NCBI RefSeq assembly: GCF_000368025.1
Contig: NZ_KB849210.1
Coordinates: 90,229-154,228 of the forward strand
From: Acinetobacter parvus DSM 16617 = CIP 108168
GTDB lineage: Bacteria > Pseudomonadota > Gammaproteobacteria > Pseudomonadales > Moraxellaceae
Length of the DNA stretch: 64,000 bases
Reading direction: 5' to 3'
Made by a program: the position numbers and the translations under genes. Shown here piece by piece: positions 24,661 through 34,089 of the stretch (the stretch's first letter is position 1; every line of letters begins with the position of its first letter). Below the pieces are notes generated by a model, which was not told where the DNA came from, ran no database searches, and saw only the letters and a program-made list of their open reading frames with translations.

Positions 24661-27660
24661 TCATTTACTTAACTGATTGAACAGTGCTAATTTTTGAAAG
24701 GTTTGCATACTGGTTGCATTCACAATATCAATCGCTTCACGTTTCGGCGCATAGTCAAAAGGCAGTAAATAACCAGTTTTTGCCGCTGTATTTTGATAAA
24801 AATCGGTATTTTTAGTATTTAAAGGTAATAACACTAACGACTGTGACTGAGGGATAGCTTTGATTTGCTTCTGCTGATTATATACAGTTCCTGCCTGATC
24901 TTTAAAATACCGATATGCACCTAACGAATTGTTTGGGTTATAGGGTCGAGCAACCGAATGTAAACCCAAGATTGGTTTAGAGGTAGATTGATCATGTCCC
25001 GTCAATGGTAGATAAAGTACATTAAATTTTTTCCAAAGTTTATCATCAGGGCTGCTCGTATAAGGGAAGTTGAGCGAGTAATCCCAGTTGCCATCAGGTA
25101 AGAATGAGTTGCCTGATGAAAAGATAACTTTTTTCATTTCATCATTCAGCACCTGATAACGATCTTGTTTATCATCTTTTGAACTTGCCCAAAATGCCCA
25201 TTTCGATTCTAAACTTGGTGCAATCCCTGAGTCTTTTGATATATACACACCATCGTTATGGTTTTTATCCACTGTTCCAAGCCATTGTGGCGTGGGTTGT
25301 ACTACCCAGGCACGCCCATAAATTGTCTGATATGCACCGAACATTTGTATAAAGACCAAAGTCGCTTTGTCTTTTCCTTGATCCTGAGGATTAAAAATAT
25401 ATACAGGATACCATGGGGTTTGCATTGGGGTATTTTTATACAGACTCAAAGGATTTTGCCCTCTGTCTCGATAAGCCACAGATTGCATGACTTTGTTGCC
25501 GTACTTATCATCGTTATACGCTGAAATATCTGCCCAAATGGCCAACTCAGGCTCGCCATTCGCCTGGATACGGAGTGGCATATATCCCCCAGATCCCTCC
25601 GACCAGACTTTACCTTTTACAGGGTCTAACAATGTTCTCACATAATCATAATATTCAGGTGTTCCCAATTCTTCATACAATTTACCTTGATAAATATTGG
25701 CATTTTCCGCTGTCTTCGCAATCTTACCAAGCTGATCCAGCATCCAACCATTCAAGATATTCGAGTTCACATCTACACCAGCGGTCATTGATTGGATTAT
25801 GATTTCATAAGCCTTATCTGCGGCATTGCTATAAAATTGACTGAACTTTTGACTGAGTTCAGATGAAACCTGACTCACAGGTAAAGTCGATAAGAAACTT
25901 AAATAACTATTTAAACGTCCAAGTTTTTCCAGCTCTATCATTAAAGTCTGTAAATTTTCATATCCCTCGAACGTCTGTTCTGTTTCGTCAGGAATTTTCA
26001 AATCTGGGCGTAACTGAGGGATGACCTCATCATAAGCACGTAATTCAAAATCATTGGTAAATGTACCTGGTACTCGTACATTATTACCATTGTCGTCTGC
26101 ATTCAGCGCAAACAGTAACGGTTTTTGCTCCGCTTGTTTTTGTTGATCTCTTGCCTCATTTAAAGCATTCAGCTCTTTTTGAAACTGTTGATAGAGTGTT
26201 ACAGAACTATTGAGTTGAGGTTGAGGTTGTCCCTGCTCTACTTTTGCTTGTGTTGTTTGTGCATCTTTTTCTGGATCTGTTTTTTTATAATATTTTTCCC
26301 ATTCATCCAAACTCTTAAACAAATGGCTAGGGGGCTGTAATTCTTCTTTTGGCTTTTGAAGTTCAGTATCAGGAAATTTGATGTCTACCGTTTTTGGCAG
26401 TGTACTTGCTGTAGGAAGTACAATAGCCTTCCCTGCTTCTACACTTAGATTATTCATCCAATCTCCGAGTTCTTTTCTCCATCCAGAAATATCAATTGAA
26501 TTACCAATTGAATCAGGTTCAGCTGTCACGGTGATGTTAATGTTTTTAAATATATCTGATTTTGCCTTTCTTAAAGATTCAGTAAACTCAGCGGAGACTC
26601 CACCTCCTGCGCCAATACCACTATAAGATATGGATAATCCACCTCCGTTATAATGCTCTGAATTACTACTGTTGCTACCAAAACTTAGTTTTCCCTCACC
26701 AATCGCACGATTCATCACTTCAACTTTTGTGACAAAAGAATCGCCATTCTGCTTATAAAATGTTTGTATCTCTTTAATAATGTGCTTACGCAATTCTCGC
26801 ATATTGACCACTAACGTTTGACGAGTTTCAGCATCATTACATTGATTATATTGTGTTTGAAGTTGCGCAAAAATAGTCTGCATTTTTGAAAGCACTTGAA
26901 TACTGCCATAGATGTTCCCTTTATCCAACGGTTTACCATCAATATTAACGGCTTTAATATAATGACATTTGCCTACACTCGCAGGTTCAACCACGGTATG
27001 TACTTTCTTTTCAAGCTCTTCTTCAGTCAGTGCTGTTCCAACTAAATATGCAGTAAAGTTATCACCACTATCATCCATACTCACAGTGCCGATTGTAATC
27101 GTCTTACCCGCACCCACTTGACGCATAATCGCAGAAACACTTCCTACCGTACTGGCTGTGGCATTCGCTTCGGCATGATGATATTTCGCTGCAACTTTAA
27201 AACCGAATCTTTTAATATTTGCAGAACCGCCAACCGACCATTGCTGATCTCTTAAACTACTGCTTGCACTACTCTTAATCTCAAAACTATCTGTTCTTGA
27301 AGACTGGGCATCATCGACAAACAAAAGATCGTCTTTTTTCAGTGCAGCCAAATTAAAAACCGAACGCATCACATAAGTCGCTTTCTGGGTATCAACTGGA
27401 TAGCCAATATTGAGTGACTTAATATTCTCTGGTTTGGTTAGATCACGCACTCCTATGCTGTCCAAGCCAGTGTTTAAATAAATATTAAACTCACTTTCAT
27501 CCATGTCTAAATATTCAGCCAGCATTGGGTATTGCGCCATCAACGATGAACCCGATGGGGTATGCTCATTCAAACTTGATTTATTTTGATCTTCATTTTT
27601 CAGTTCACATCCCATCAACGGCAGCAAAAGCAGCAATGTTATTGATAAACGGTATGACAT
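24661..27660 (-). CDS. Large lipoprotein, possibly MACPF/perforin-like
   Basis: The 999-residue protein starts with a lipoprotein signal, MSYRLSITLLLLLPLMGC, with Cys18 to be lipidated. Glu at +2 suggests outer membrane sorting. Residues 128-185 show alternating Ser, Gly and aromatic strands (WSVGGSANIKRFGFKVAAKY). Residues 299-360 show FYKQNGDSFVTKVEVMNRAI, then a Gly/Ser-rich GGGLSISYSGIGAGGG. Residues 393-425 include WRKELGDWMNNL. The order resembles the perforin fold, in which YGTHFV and a glycine turn lie between two membrane-insertion regions, but the signature itself is not intact. The C-terminal half is unrecognised. GGGGGAG lies before the ATG. The gene stands alone and is AT-rich. 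The function is unknown. Confidence 0.6.
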   Translation of the reverse strand: MSYRLSITLLLLLPLMGCELKNEDQNKSSLNEHTPSGSSLMAQYPMLAEYLDMDESEFNIYLNTGLDSIGVRDLTKPENIKSLNIGYPVDTQKATYVMRSVFNLAALKKDDLLFVDDAQSSRTDSFEIKSSASSSLRDQQWSVGGSANIKRFGFKVAAKYHHAEANATASTVGSVSAIMRQVGAGKTITIGTVSMDDSGDNFTAYLVGTALTEEELEKKVHTVVEPASVGKCHYIKAVNIDGKPLDKGNIYGSIQVLSKMQTIFAQLQTQYNQCNDAETRQTLVVNMRELRKHIIKEIQTFYKQNGDSFVTKVEVMNRAIGEGKLSFGSNSSNSEHYNGGGLSISYSGIGAGGGVSAEFTESLRKAKSDIFKNINITVTAEPDSIGNSIDISGWRKELGDWMNNLSVEAGKAIVLPTASTLPKTVDIKFPDTELQKPKEELQPPSHLFKSLDEWEKYYKKTDPEKDAQTTQAKVEQGQPQPQLNSSVTLYQQFQKELNALNEARDQQKQAEQKPLLFALNADDNGNNVRVPGTFTNDFELRAYDEVIPQLRPDLKIPDETEQTFEGYENLQTLMIELEKLGRLNSYLSFLSTLPVSQVSSELSQKFSQFYSNAADKAYEIIIQSMTAGVDVNSNILNGWMLDQLGKIAKTAENANIYQGKLYEELGTPEYYDYVRTLLDPVKGKVWSEGSGGYMPLRIQANGEPELAIWADISAYNDDKYGNKVMQSVAYRDRGQNPLSLYKNTPMQTPWYPVYIFNPQDQGKDKATLVFIQMFGAYQTIYGRAWVVQPTPQWLGTVDKNHNDGVYISKDSGIAPSLESKWAFWASSKDDKQDRYQVLNDEMKKVIFSSGNSFLPDGNWDYSLNFPYTSSPDDKLWKKFNVLYLPLTGHDQSTSKPILGLHSVARPYNPNNSLGAYRYFKDQAGTVYNQQKQIKAIPQSQSLVLLPLNTKNTDFYQNTAAKTGYLLPFDYAPKREAIDIVNATSMQTFQKLALFNQLSK

Positions 27661-27897
27661 TCTATTTCTCCCCCTTATATTTTAGACTTGAATTATAAAT
27701 GATCATTTTTTGTAGCAACATCACTGAAATTTGGTATTTTTATTTACCTTTCAATAAAATAAAAATCATTAGAATCTCAAATAAACCTATAATTTTATTT
27801 AAAAAATAAAGCATAAACCTACAAATACAAAATATTAACGAAATAAAATTAAAGCTTAAAAAATAATAAACTTGGCTCAGTTCTATACAGCCATTGG

Positions 27898-29136
27898 TTA
27901 CTTAAATTTAGTCATTTTCTCAACCTCCTTGAGGGTTTGCTTAATCGGTTCATAGTCCAGAAACCAGAGCAGGTTCAAGTTGCGTTGTTTATGCTGCTGC
28001 GCCAGCAGGTCAATCACACTACGCTCACCCCGCCCCACCAGATGTTGCTGATAGAAATAATACAGCAACAGCACTGTGCTTAATAACATCACCGCCAGCA
28101 TGATCCAGAACCCGACAGGTGACTTTAATCCTGGAATAAACTCAAAGTTCATTCCATAAATTCCCGTCAGCAAGGTCAGGGGTGCGAATACGGCGGTGAT
28201 GATCGCCAAAATCCGCATATTTTCATTGGTCTGATTCGCAATAGCCGAAAAGTGTAAATCAATGGCTGATTGAATGGCGTTTCTCAAGCGTAAAGTATGC
28301 TTTTGCACGCGTTCGACATGACTCATCAAATCATTTAAACGAACCAACAGAATATCTTGAGTTTTGTGTTTATGTTCTCCAACCACATGATGATAATTAT
28401 CTACAAGCTCATCCCGAAACTCTTGCAAGGTTTCAATTTGCTCTTCACATAGATTTTCAATCTGCTGAAATGCCATATCTTCATGAAACAACTGATGCCA
28501 TTGTTTAAATCGACGATTTCCTTGCAATAACTGTTGCTGCCAATATTCAACACGGCGTGTCAGTGGGGTACGCAGGTTTAGGTAGCCATCAATCATGCTG
28601 TTTAATAAACGAAGTGATAAATCAGCAGGTGTACTTGGTAATTTACGGGGTTTATTTTGTTCCTCAATCGCCCGCCCCATAATGGTCTGGATACGTTGAA
28701 TATAGCTTTCCATCGCCTTATTGCCCTGCTCCCTTAAACTGACCAGGACATTCGGCGTGAGGATAAAACTCACTGGTGTGGTGGCCAGGCCAAAAACACT
28801 TTCATGGGATTCCAGTGGACTGTCACTTTCATAAATCTGGTCGTCTGGGCTAATCAGTTTGCGGAACACCAGCAGGTCATATTCCTCAACACTGTCGAAA
28901 GCACACGGATGTTCAATATTGAGTAGGTCGCGCAGATGAAACTCATTCAGAACCAGCCCTGTGTGTTCATAGACATTCTTCTGCCAGGATTCTGTATGGT
29001 TGACCAGATCCTGCCTTAAACTATCCACCCACAAAAATTCCAGCGTATATTCTGATTGTTCTTCCGCACTAATAAAAATCGCATCTTCACTGTTATGACG
29101 ATAAAAATAATAAAGCTGCATAACCCTGATATTCAT
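27898..29136 (-). CDS. CorA-family divalent cation transporter
   Basis: The protein of 412 residues has a large cytoplasmic N-terminal domain, a long helix with coiled-coil character (residues 200-320), and two C-terminal membrane segments. The first ends in the selectivity motif YGMNFEFIPG near residue 335. CorA pentamers take up magnesium or related cations; some relatives export zinc. AGGA lies before the ATG. The C-terminal basic tail is longer than in classical CorA, so the substrate is uncertain. The 237 bases between this gene and the lipoprotein gene are AT-rich with nothing recognisable. Confidence 0.87.
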   Translation of the reverse strand: MNIRVMQLYYFYRHNSEDAIFISAEEQSEYTLEFLWVDSLRQDLVNHTESWQKNVYEHTGLVLNEFHLRDLLNIEHPCAFDSVEEYDLLVFRKLISPDDQIYESDSPLESHESVFGLATTPVSFILTPNVLVSLREQGNKAMESYIQRIQTIMGRAIEEQNKPRKLPSTPADLSLRLLNSMIDGYLNLRTPLTRRVEYWQQQLLQGNRRFKQWHQLFHEDMAFQQIENLCEEQIETLQEFRDELVDNYHHVVGEHKHKTQDILLVRLNDLMSHVERVQKHTLRLRNAIQSAIDLHFSAIANQTNENMRILAIITAVFAPLTLLTGIYGMNFEFIPGLKSPVGFWIMLAVMLLSTVLLLYYFYQQHLVGRGERSVIDLLAQQHKQRNLNLLWFLDYEPIKQTLKEVEKMTKFK

Positions 29137-29207
29137 TTAAATCCTAAAAATATCATGCCATAAAAAAGCCCACACAAGGCGAGCTTTTTGTCAGTCGATT
29201 GCAGTGA

Positions 29208-31301
29208 TTACGCTTGTTCGATGTCTTTCATGGTCAACTTGATACGACCACGGTTATCAACATCGGCAACCTGAACCTTAAGTTCCTGACCTTCTTTTAA
29301 CACGTCAGTCACGTTGGCAATACGTTCATTTGAAATTTGCGAAATGTGAAGCAAACCGTCCGTACCTGGCAAGATATTCACGAATGCACCAAATTCAACG
29401 ATACGAATCACTTTACCTGTATAGATTGTACCTGGCTCAACTTCAGCAGTCAGTGCCTGAATTTTTGCAATCGCAGCACGAGCAGCAGCTTTCGTTTCAC
29501 CAAATACACGAACTGTGCCATTGTCTTCGATATCAATCGCAGCTTTGGTCTCTTCTGTAATGGCACGAATGGTAGCACCACCTTTACCAATCACATCACG
29601 AATCTTGTCTGGATTGATGTTAATCACCTCGAAAGTCGGTGCATTCGCACTGATTTCTGCACGAGCACGTGAAATGACTTTATTCATTTCATTTAGGATA
29701 TGCATACGACCAGCAAAAGCTTGGTTTAATGCAACTTCCATAATTTCTTCAGTGATCCCTTCAATCTTGATGTCCATTTGAAGCGCAGTAATACCGTTTG
29801 CAGAACCTGCTACTTTAAAGTCCATATCACCCAGATGGTCTTCGTCACCCAGGATGTCTGAAAGTACTGCAAAACGCTCACCCTCTTTCACCAAGCCCAT
29901 TGCGATACCCGCAACTGGTGCTTTAAGCGGAACACCCGCATCCATCAGTGCAAGCGAAGCACCACATACAGACGCCATAGAAGATGAACCATTTGATTCA
30001 GTAATGTCTGAAACCACACGTAACACATACGGGAAACGGTCAACTGGAGGAAGTACCGCCTGTACACCACGACGCGCCAAACGGCCATGACCGATTTCAC
30101 GGCGTTTAGGACCAGATTCACGACCTGTTTCACCTACAGAGTATGCAGGAAAGTTATAATGCAACATGAAGTTGTCAGTTTTGGTACCAGCCAAGGTATC
30201 AACCATCAACGCATCACGTGTGTTACCCAGAGTTGCAGTCACAAGTGCCTGAGTTTCGCCACGGGTAAACAATGCTGAACCATGGGCACGGCCCAGCACG
30301 CCAACCTGAACGTCGATAGCACGAACAGTTTTTGTATCACGACCATCAATACGTGGCTTGCCAGACAAGATGTTGTCACGTACTGTGCGGTATTTAAGGT
30401 CTTCGAATAATTCGTTGACTTCGTCTGCAATGCCAGTTTCGTCATTTTCTGGAACGAACTGAGCTACAGCTTCTGCATACAACGCATCCAAAGCTGCATA
30501 ACGGTCTTGTTTTACCGCAATGGTATATGCTTCAGAGATTTTCGCTTCGAAAGCTGCTTTTAATTGCTCAAGAAGCGCTTCATTTTTAGTTGGAGCAACC
30601 CACTCTGATTCTTTCGCACCAACAGCTGCAGCAAATTCTTTGATTGCTTGTACAGCAATTTGCATTTCGTCATGACCGAAAAGTACTGCGCCTAACATTT
30701 GGTCTTCTGAAAGTTCTTTCGCTTCAGATTCAACCATTAACACTGCTGACTCTGTACCTGCAACCACAAGATCAAGATCAGATTGTGCAAGTTGTTCTAA
30801 CGTTGGGTTAAGAACATATTCACCATTGATCAAACCAACACGTGCGCCACCAATTGGACCACGGAAAGGTGTGCCTGCAATCGACAATGCAGCAGATGTA
30901 CCCAACATTGCAGCAATATCAGCATCCATGGTTTTGTCAGAAGACACAACTGTTGCTGTGACTTGGATTTCGTTGAAATAACCTTCTGGGAACAATGGAC
31001 GAATTGGACGGTCAATCAAACGAGAAATTAGAGTCTCTGCTTCAGAAGCACGGCCTTCACGCTTGCCATAACCACCAGGGATACGACCCGCCGCATATTG
31101 TTTTTCTTGATAATTCACAGTTAACGGGAAAAAGTCTTGACCCGCTTTTGCTTTTGGCTGAGCCACAACCGCAACAAGCACAGTTACACCACCCATTGTG
31201 ATTAAAACTGAATTTGCTTGACGTGCAACACGACCCGTTTCTAAAACAACTTGGTGTTGACCAAATTGGAATTCTTTACGAACGATATTAAACATTGACA
31301 T
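29208..31301 (-). CDS. pnp: Polynucleotide phosphorylase
   Basis: The protein of 697 residues has two RNase PH domains (EGRASEAETLISRLIDRPIRPLFP in the first; YNFPAYSVGETGRESGPKRREIGHGRLARR in the second). A KH domain follows with INPDKIRDVIGKGGATIRAI near residue 555, then an S1 domain with TIYTGKVIRIVEFGAFVNILPG near residue 620. It degrades RNA 3' to 5' with phosphate and is part of the degradosome. AGGAAAA lies before the ATG. It follows rpsO in the usual rpsO-pnp order. Confidence 0.98.
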   Translation of the reverse strand: MSMFNIVRKEFQFGQHQVVLETGRVARQANSVLITMGGVTVLVAVVAQPKAKAGQDFFPLTVNYQEKQYAAGRIPGGYGKREGRASEAETLISRLIDRPIRPLFPEGYFNEIQVTATVVSSDKTMDADIAAMLGTSAALSIAGTPFRGPIGGARVGLINGEYVLNPTLEQLAQSDLDLVVAGTESAVLMVESEAKELSEDQMLGAVLFGHDEMQIAVQAIKEFAAAVGAKESEWVAPTKNEALLEQLKAAFEAKISEAYTIAVKQDRYAALDALYAEAVAQFVPENDETGIADEVNELFEDLKYRTVRDNILSGKPRIDGRDTKTVRAIDVQVGVLGRAHGSALFTRGETQALVTATLGNTRDALMVDTLAGTKTDNFMLHYNFPAYSVGETGRESGPKRREIGHGRLARRGVQAVLPPVDRFPYVLRVVSDITESNGSSSMASVCGASLALMDAGVPLKAPVAGIAMGLVKEGERFAVLSDILGDEDHLGDMDFKVAGSANGITALQMDIKIEGITEEIMEVALNQAFAGRMHILNEMNKVISRARAEISANAPTFEVININPDKIRDVIGKGGATIRAITEETKAAIDIEDNGTVRVFGETKAAARAAIAKIQALTAEVEPGTIYTGKVIRIVEFGAFVNILPGTDGLLHISQISNERIANVTDVLKEGQELKVQVADVDNRGRIKLTMKDIEQA

Positions 31302-31474
31302 GTATTATATTTTCCTGATGTCTTTTAAAAAGTTATTCTAGTGAGACCCCTAAGGTTTGGCATTCAGACCACAACTGGCGTGTGGATAAATGACAAAGCT
31401 TAGAAGCCATCGCACCAGATCAAAATTTTTAAATAAATTTAAACACAAAGAAGGAGCGAACATGCGCCCCTTCT

Positions 31475-31502
31475 AAAAATCGCCTAACTTAAATCAGGCG
31501 AA
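31475..31502 (-). terminator. Terminator after rpsO
   Basis: On the minus strand CGCCT and AGGCG form a stem with a 10-base loop, followed by TTTTT. A second imperfect hairpin follows at about 31450-31474. Some transcription probably reads through to pnp. Confidence 0.65.
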
Positions 31503-31564
31503 ACTTTGTTTTCAGCGTTAAGGCATTGCAACATGCGAAATACCGAAAATAAAGCCAAATCGAA

Positions 31565-31834
31565 TTAACGACGTAAACCTAATGCGCCGATCAAAGCAAC
31601 ATAACGACCGTGATCTTTACCATTTAAATAGTCAAGTAGTTTACGACGCTGGTTTACCATACGAATCAAACCACGACGGCTGTGGTGGTCATGTTTGTGC
31701 TCTTTAAAGTGACCTTGCAAATCATTGATTTGAGCAGTCAACAAAGCAACCTGTACTTCTGGTGAACCTGTGTCGTTTTCAGCACGAGCAAATTTAGCGA
31801 TGATCTCTGCGCGATCTGCGTTAGTTAAAGCCAT
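31565..31834 (-). CDS. rpsO: 30S ribosomal protein S15
   Basis: The protein of 89 residues is a standard S15: DTGSPEVQVALLTAQINDLQGHFKEHKHDHHSRRGLIRMVNQRRKLLDYL and the C-terminal LIGALGLRR. It binds 16S rRNA in the platform of the small subunit and, in E. coli, represses its own translation. CGGAG lies 7 bases before the ATG. Confidence 0.98.
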   Translation of the reverse strand: MALTNADRAEIIAKFARAENDTGSPEVQVALLTAQINDLQGHFKEHKHDHHSRRGLIRMVNQRRKLLDYLNGKDHGRYVALIGALGLRR

Positions 31835-32071
31835 TCGATTTCTCCGAGATGCTTAAAAAATAAAATGATAATGATCAGTTGCAAGCAACTGATTGCCGTG
31901 CATCACTACAGCAATTCGCCTATTTTAAGTGATCTATGGCTATATTGCAAAAATGTTTTTATTTCATCATTGGGACAATGACAATTGTCAGAAAAACAGG
32001 CAAACTATTTATCAATTCTGTTTTCAGTTTACAATAGAAATGAAAGAAAACGAAAAATTAGCGAGGGAATC

Positions 32072-33370
32072 GTGAAAATCTTATCCACCAATACCTGTTA
32101 TGTGCCAGATGACCTCAATCAAGTCATTCGTTCCAAAGATGAAGTCGCGGCTGAATTGGGGGGCTTGACGGAAAAGCAGGTCCAGAAGATTTGGGATAGT
32201 GTTGAATGTCTTTATAAAACGGGGAACTATCCTTTAATTACCCTATGTCTACGCCGTCAGGGACAAATCCTGCTGAACCGTAGCATTGGCTACGCTCAGG
32301 GCAACACTCCCGATGGTCTGGGTGCTGATGCCAAGATCGGCACACCAGACACTCCCGTTTGCCTGTTCTCAGCCTCTAAAATGGTCACGGCCATGCTGGT
32401 ACACATGCTGGATGAGCGTGGTGACCTGAACCTGCTGGATCCAATCAGCTATTACATTCCTGAATATGGGGTCAATGGCAAACGGCGTGCGACCCTGTTC
32501 CACCTGTTATCACATCGCGGTGGAATTCCACGGATCGACGGTGAGATCACCCCTGAGTTGCTGTTTGATGAGAAAGAGATTCTAAAACGCCTGTGCGCGG
32601 CCAAGCCAGTTTCACCATCAGGTACGCATCTTGCCTATCATGCCGTGACCGCAGGCTATATTCTGGGTGAGGTGATCAAGCGTGTCACAGGACAAAGCGT
32701 GCGTGAATATCTGGCTGAACATATTGAAAAGCCAATGGGTCTGGATTATTTCAACTATGGCCTAAAACCAGAGTACCGCGCAGATGTGGCAATGAACTAC
32801 GCCACTGGCATGCATCCAGGTTTAGGTACGGATCGTTATTTAAAGCATGTGCTGGGTGCTGGGCTACAAACCGCTGTGGACATTACCAATGACACACGTT
32901 TCATGGACATCATCTGCCCTGCTGGCAACATCTACACCAGTGCAGAGCAGTCAGGACGTTTTTTTGAAATGTTGCTCAGTGGTGGTGAATATCAGGGCAA
33001 ACAGATCATGAGTGCCAAAACCGTTTTCCGTTCGACCTTGCCGACCTCTGGCGTCAGTATCGACCGTAGTTTACTTGCGCCAATGCGTTATGCACTTGGC
33101 CCAATGCTGGGCAGCAACCCTGTCGGTCTGTTTGGGCCAATGACAGGACAGGCTTTTGGACATATTGGCTTCTCGAATATTTTATACTGGGCCGATCCAG
33201 AGCGTGATATCAGTGTGTCATTACTCACCACAGGAAAATCTGTAGTCGGTACCCACTTGCCTGCGCTGACAAAAATGTTGTACCAAATCTCAAATAACTG
33301 TCCAAAAATCCCGAAAAACCAGCGCCGCTCATTATTTGCCACTGACCGTAGTGAAAATGATCTGGTTTAA
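32072..33370 (+). CDS. Beta-lactamase-fold serine hydrolase (family VIII esterase-like)
   Basis: The protein of 432 residues from the GTG at 32072 (GAGGGA upstream) has the catalytic SxxK motif SASK at about residues 100-103 in VCLFSASKMVTAMLVHML. It also has LFHLLSHRGGIPR, YHAVTAGYILGEVIKRVTGQ and GQAFGHIGFSNILYWAD. This is the class C beta-lactamase or EstB-like esterase fold. No signal peptide is visible, so a cytoplasmic esterase or lipase is more likely than a resistance enzyme. An alternative TTG start at 31985 has no ribosome binding site. The substrate is unknown. Confidence 0.85.
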   Translation: MKILSTNTCYVPDDLNQVIRSKDEVAAELGGLTEKQVQKIWDSVECLYKTGNYPLITLCLRRQGQILLNRSIGYAQGNTPDGLGADAKIGTPDTPVCLFSASKMVTAMLVHMLDERGDLNLLDPISYYIPEYGVNGKRRATLFHLLSHRGGIPRIDGEITPELLFDEKEILKRLCAAKPVSPSGTHLAYHAVTAGYILGEVIKRVTGQSVREYLAEHIEKPMGLDYFNYGLKPEYRADVAMNYATGMHPGLGTDRYLKHVLGAGLQTAVDITNDTRFMDIICPAGNIYTSAEQSGRFFEMLLSGGEYQGKQIMSAKTVFRSTLPTSGVSIDRSLLAPMRYALGPMLGSNPVGLFGPMTGQAFGHIGFSNILYWADPERDISVSLLTTGKSVVGTHLPALTKMLYQISNNCPKIPKNQRRSLFATDRSENDLV

Positions 33371-33839
33371 TCAGTTGAAGAACAGCTACGCACAAAAAAG
33401 CCCAGATTTTCACCTGAGCCTTTGCGCGTAGTTTTTATTATTCTGGTTTTGATTTATTTTTATTGCTTGTTATTTTTCATTCAGACCCTCTGAACGCTTA
33501 CCACAATCTTATGATTTTTACGTTTCCTTTGGTGATATCTTCTTTCCTCTGTACTTACCATTCTGTCGAAATTAATTATGAAGAAAAATAGGATTTCTCT
33601 CATCTCTTTGTAAGCAAAAACGTACGGTTCTTTATAACATTTAACTGAATAATCCAGAAAAGCTGTCAAACAACGATACCGTAGCTTTTAGATGTTGCCG
33701 TTATTTTTCACTAGATAAATGTGCATGGACAAGACATGCAACCGATCTGACGCAATGCTTGAACAAGTAGAGTTTAAACAATACTGGTTAAAATAAAACC
33801 AATATTTATCATGATTTTATTCATTTAATATGGATAAAA

Positions 33840-34030
33840 ATAAAAAAGCCCTGTAGTCTCTCCCAAAACTACAAGGCTTAGCGGCTGTAAGTTTCCTCTT
33901 TTATCACTTACCTCACTGTAAGTTCGCTGTCTTTCAGACTTTCTTATTATCGTTTTGCGATTTATCTAGCTTTCCGTGCCAGATTCGTTGTGTTTCCATA
34001 ATCTCAAAAACATTCGGCTTGCTCTAGCGA
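33840..34030 (-). ncRNA. Candidate Rsm/CsrB-type small RNA downstream of recD
   Basis: The region between recD and the serine hydrolase gene has no convincing ORF. On the minus strand it lies between an exact GacA-type box (34047-34064) and a strong terminator. Possible -10 elements are GATTAT near 34004 and GATAAT at 33951-33946, giving RNAs of roughly 100 to 155 bases. It carries ATGGA, ACGGA, AGGA and GGGA motifs of the type bound by CsrA/RsmA, the last one in the terminator loop. GATTCG and CGAATC, and GTAAG and CTTAC, can form stems. The rest of the gap, 33371-33840, is AT-rich with nothing recognised. The 5' end is not defined. Confidence 0.45.
33843..33879 (-). terminator. Strong terminator of the recD-downstream transcript
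   Basis: On the minus strand AAGCCTTGTAGT and ACTACAGGGCTT form a 12-bp stem with one G-U pair and a loop containing GGGA, followed by TTTTTTATTTTT. It faces away from recD. Confidence 0.85.
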
Positions 34031-34046
34031 CAATATCTCGAATCCT

Positions 34047-34064
34047 TGTAAGCTTTTTCTTACA
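34047..34064. promoter_or_regulatory. GacA-type upstream activating sequence
   Basis: TGTAAG, six bases, CTTACA matches exactly the palindromic consensus of the GacA response regulator box found upstream of rsmX/Y/Z genes in Pseudomonas. Neither strand has a T-run after it, so it is not an intrinsic terminator of recD. It lies 26 bases past the recD stop codon. Confidence 0.55.
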
Positions 34065-34089
34065 AAACGGTGAATTTTAAAGAATAACT

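Noticed and set aside
32072..33370. Serine hydrolase as a class C beta-lactamase
   Set aside because: No signal peptide and the YxN position reads YHA; esterase-type relatives fit better.
33481..33669. Minus-strand ORF of 62 residues in the gap after the serine hydrolase gene
   Set aside because: AT-rich, no ribosome binding site, no recognisable motif.
34047..34064. GacA-like palindrome read as the terminator of recD
   Set aside because: Arms are only 7 bp and no T-run follows on the minus strand; the strong terminator is 170 bases further on.
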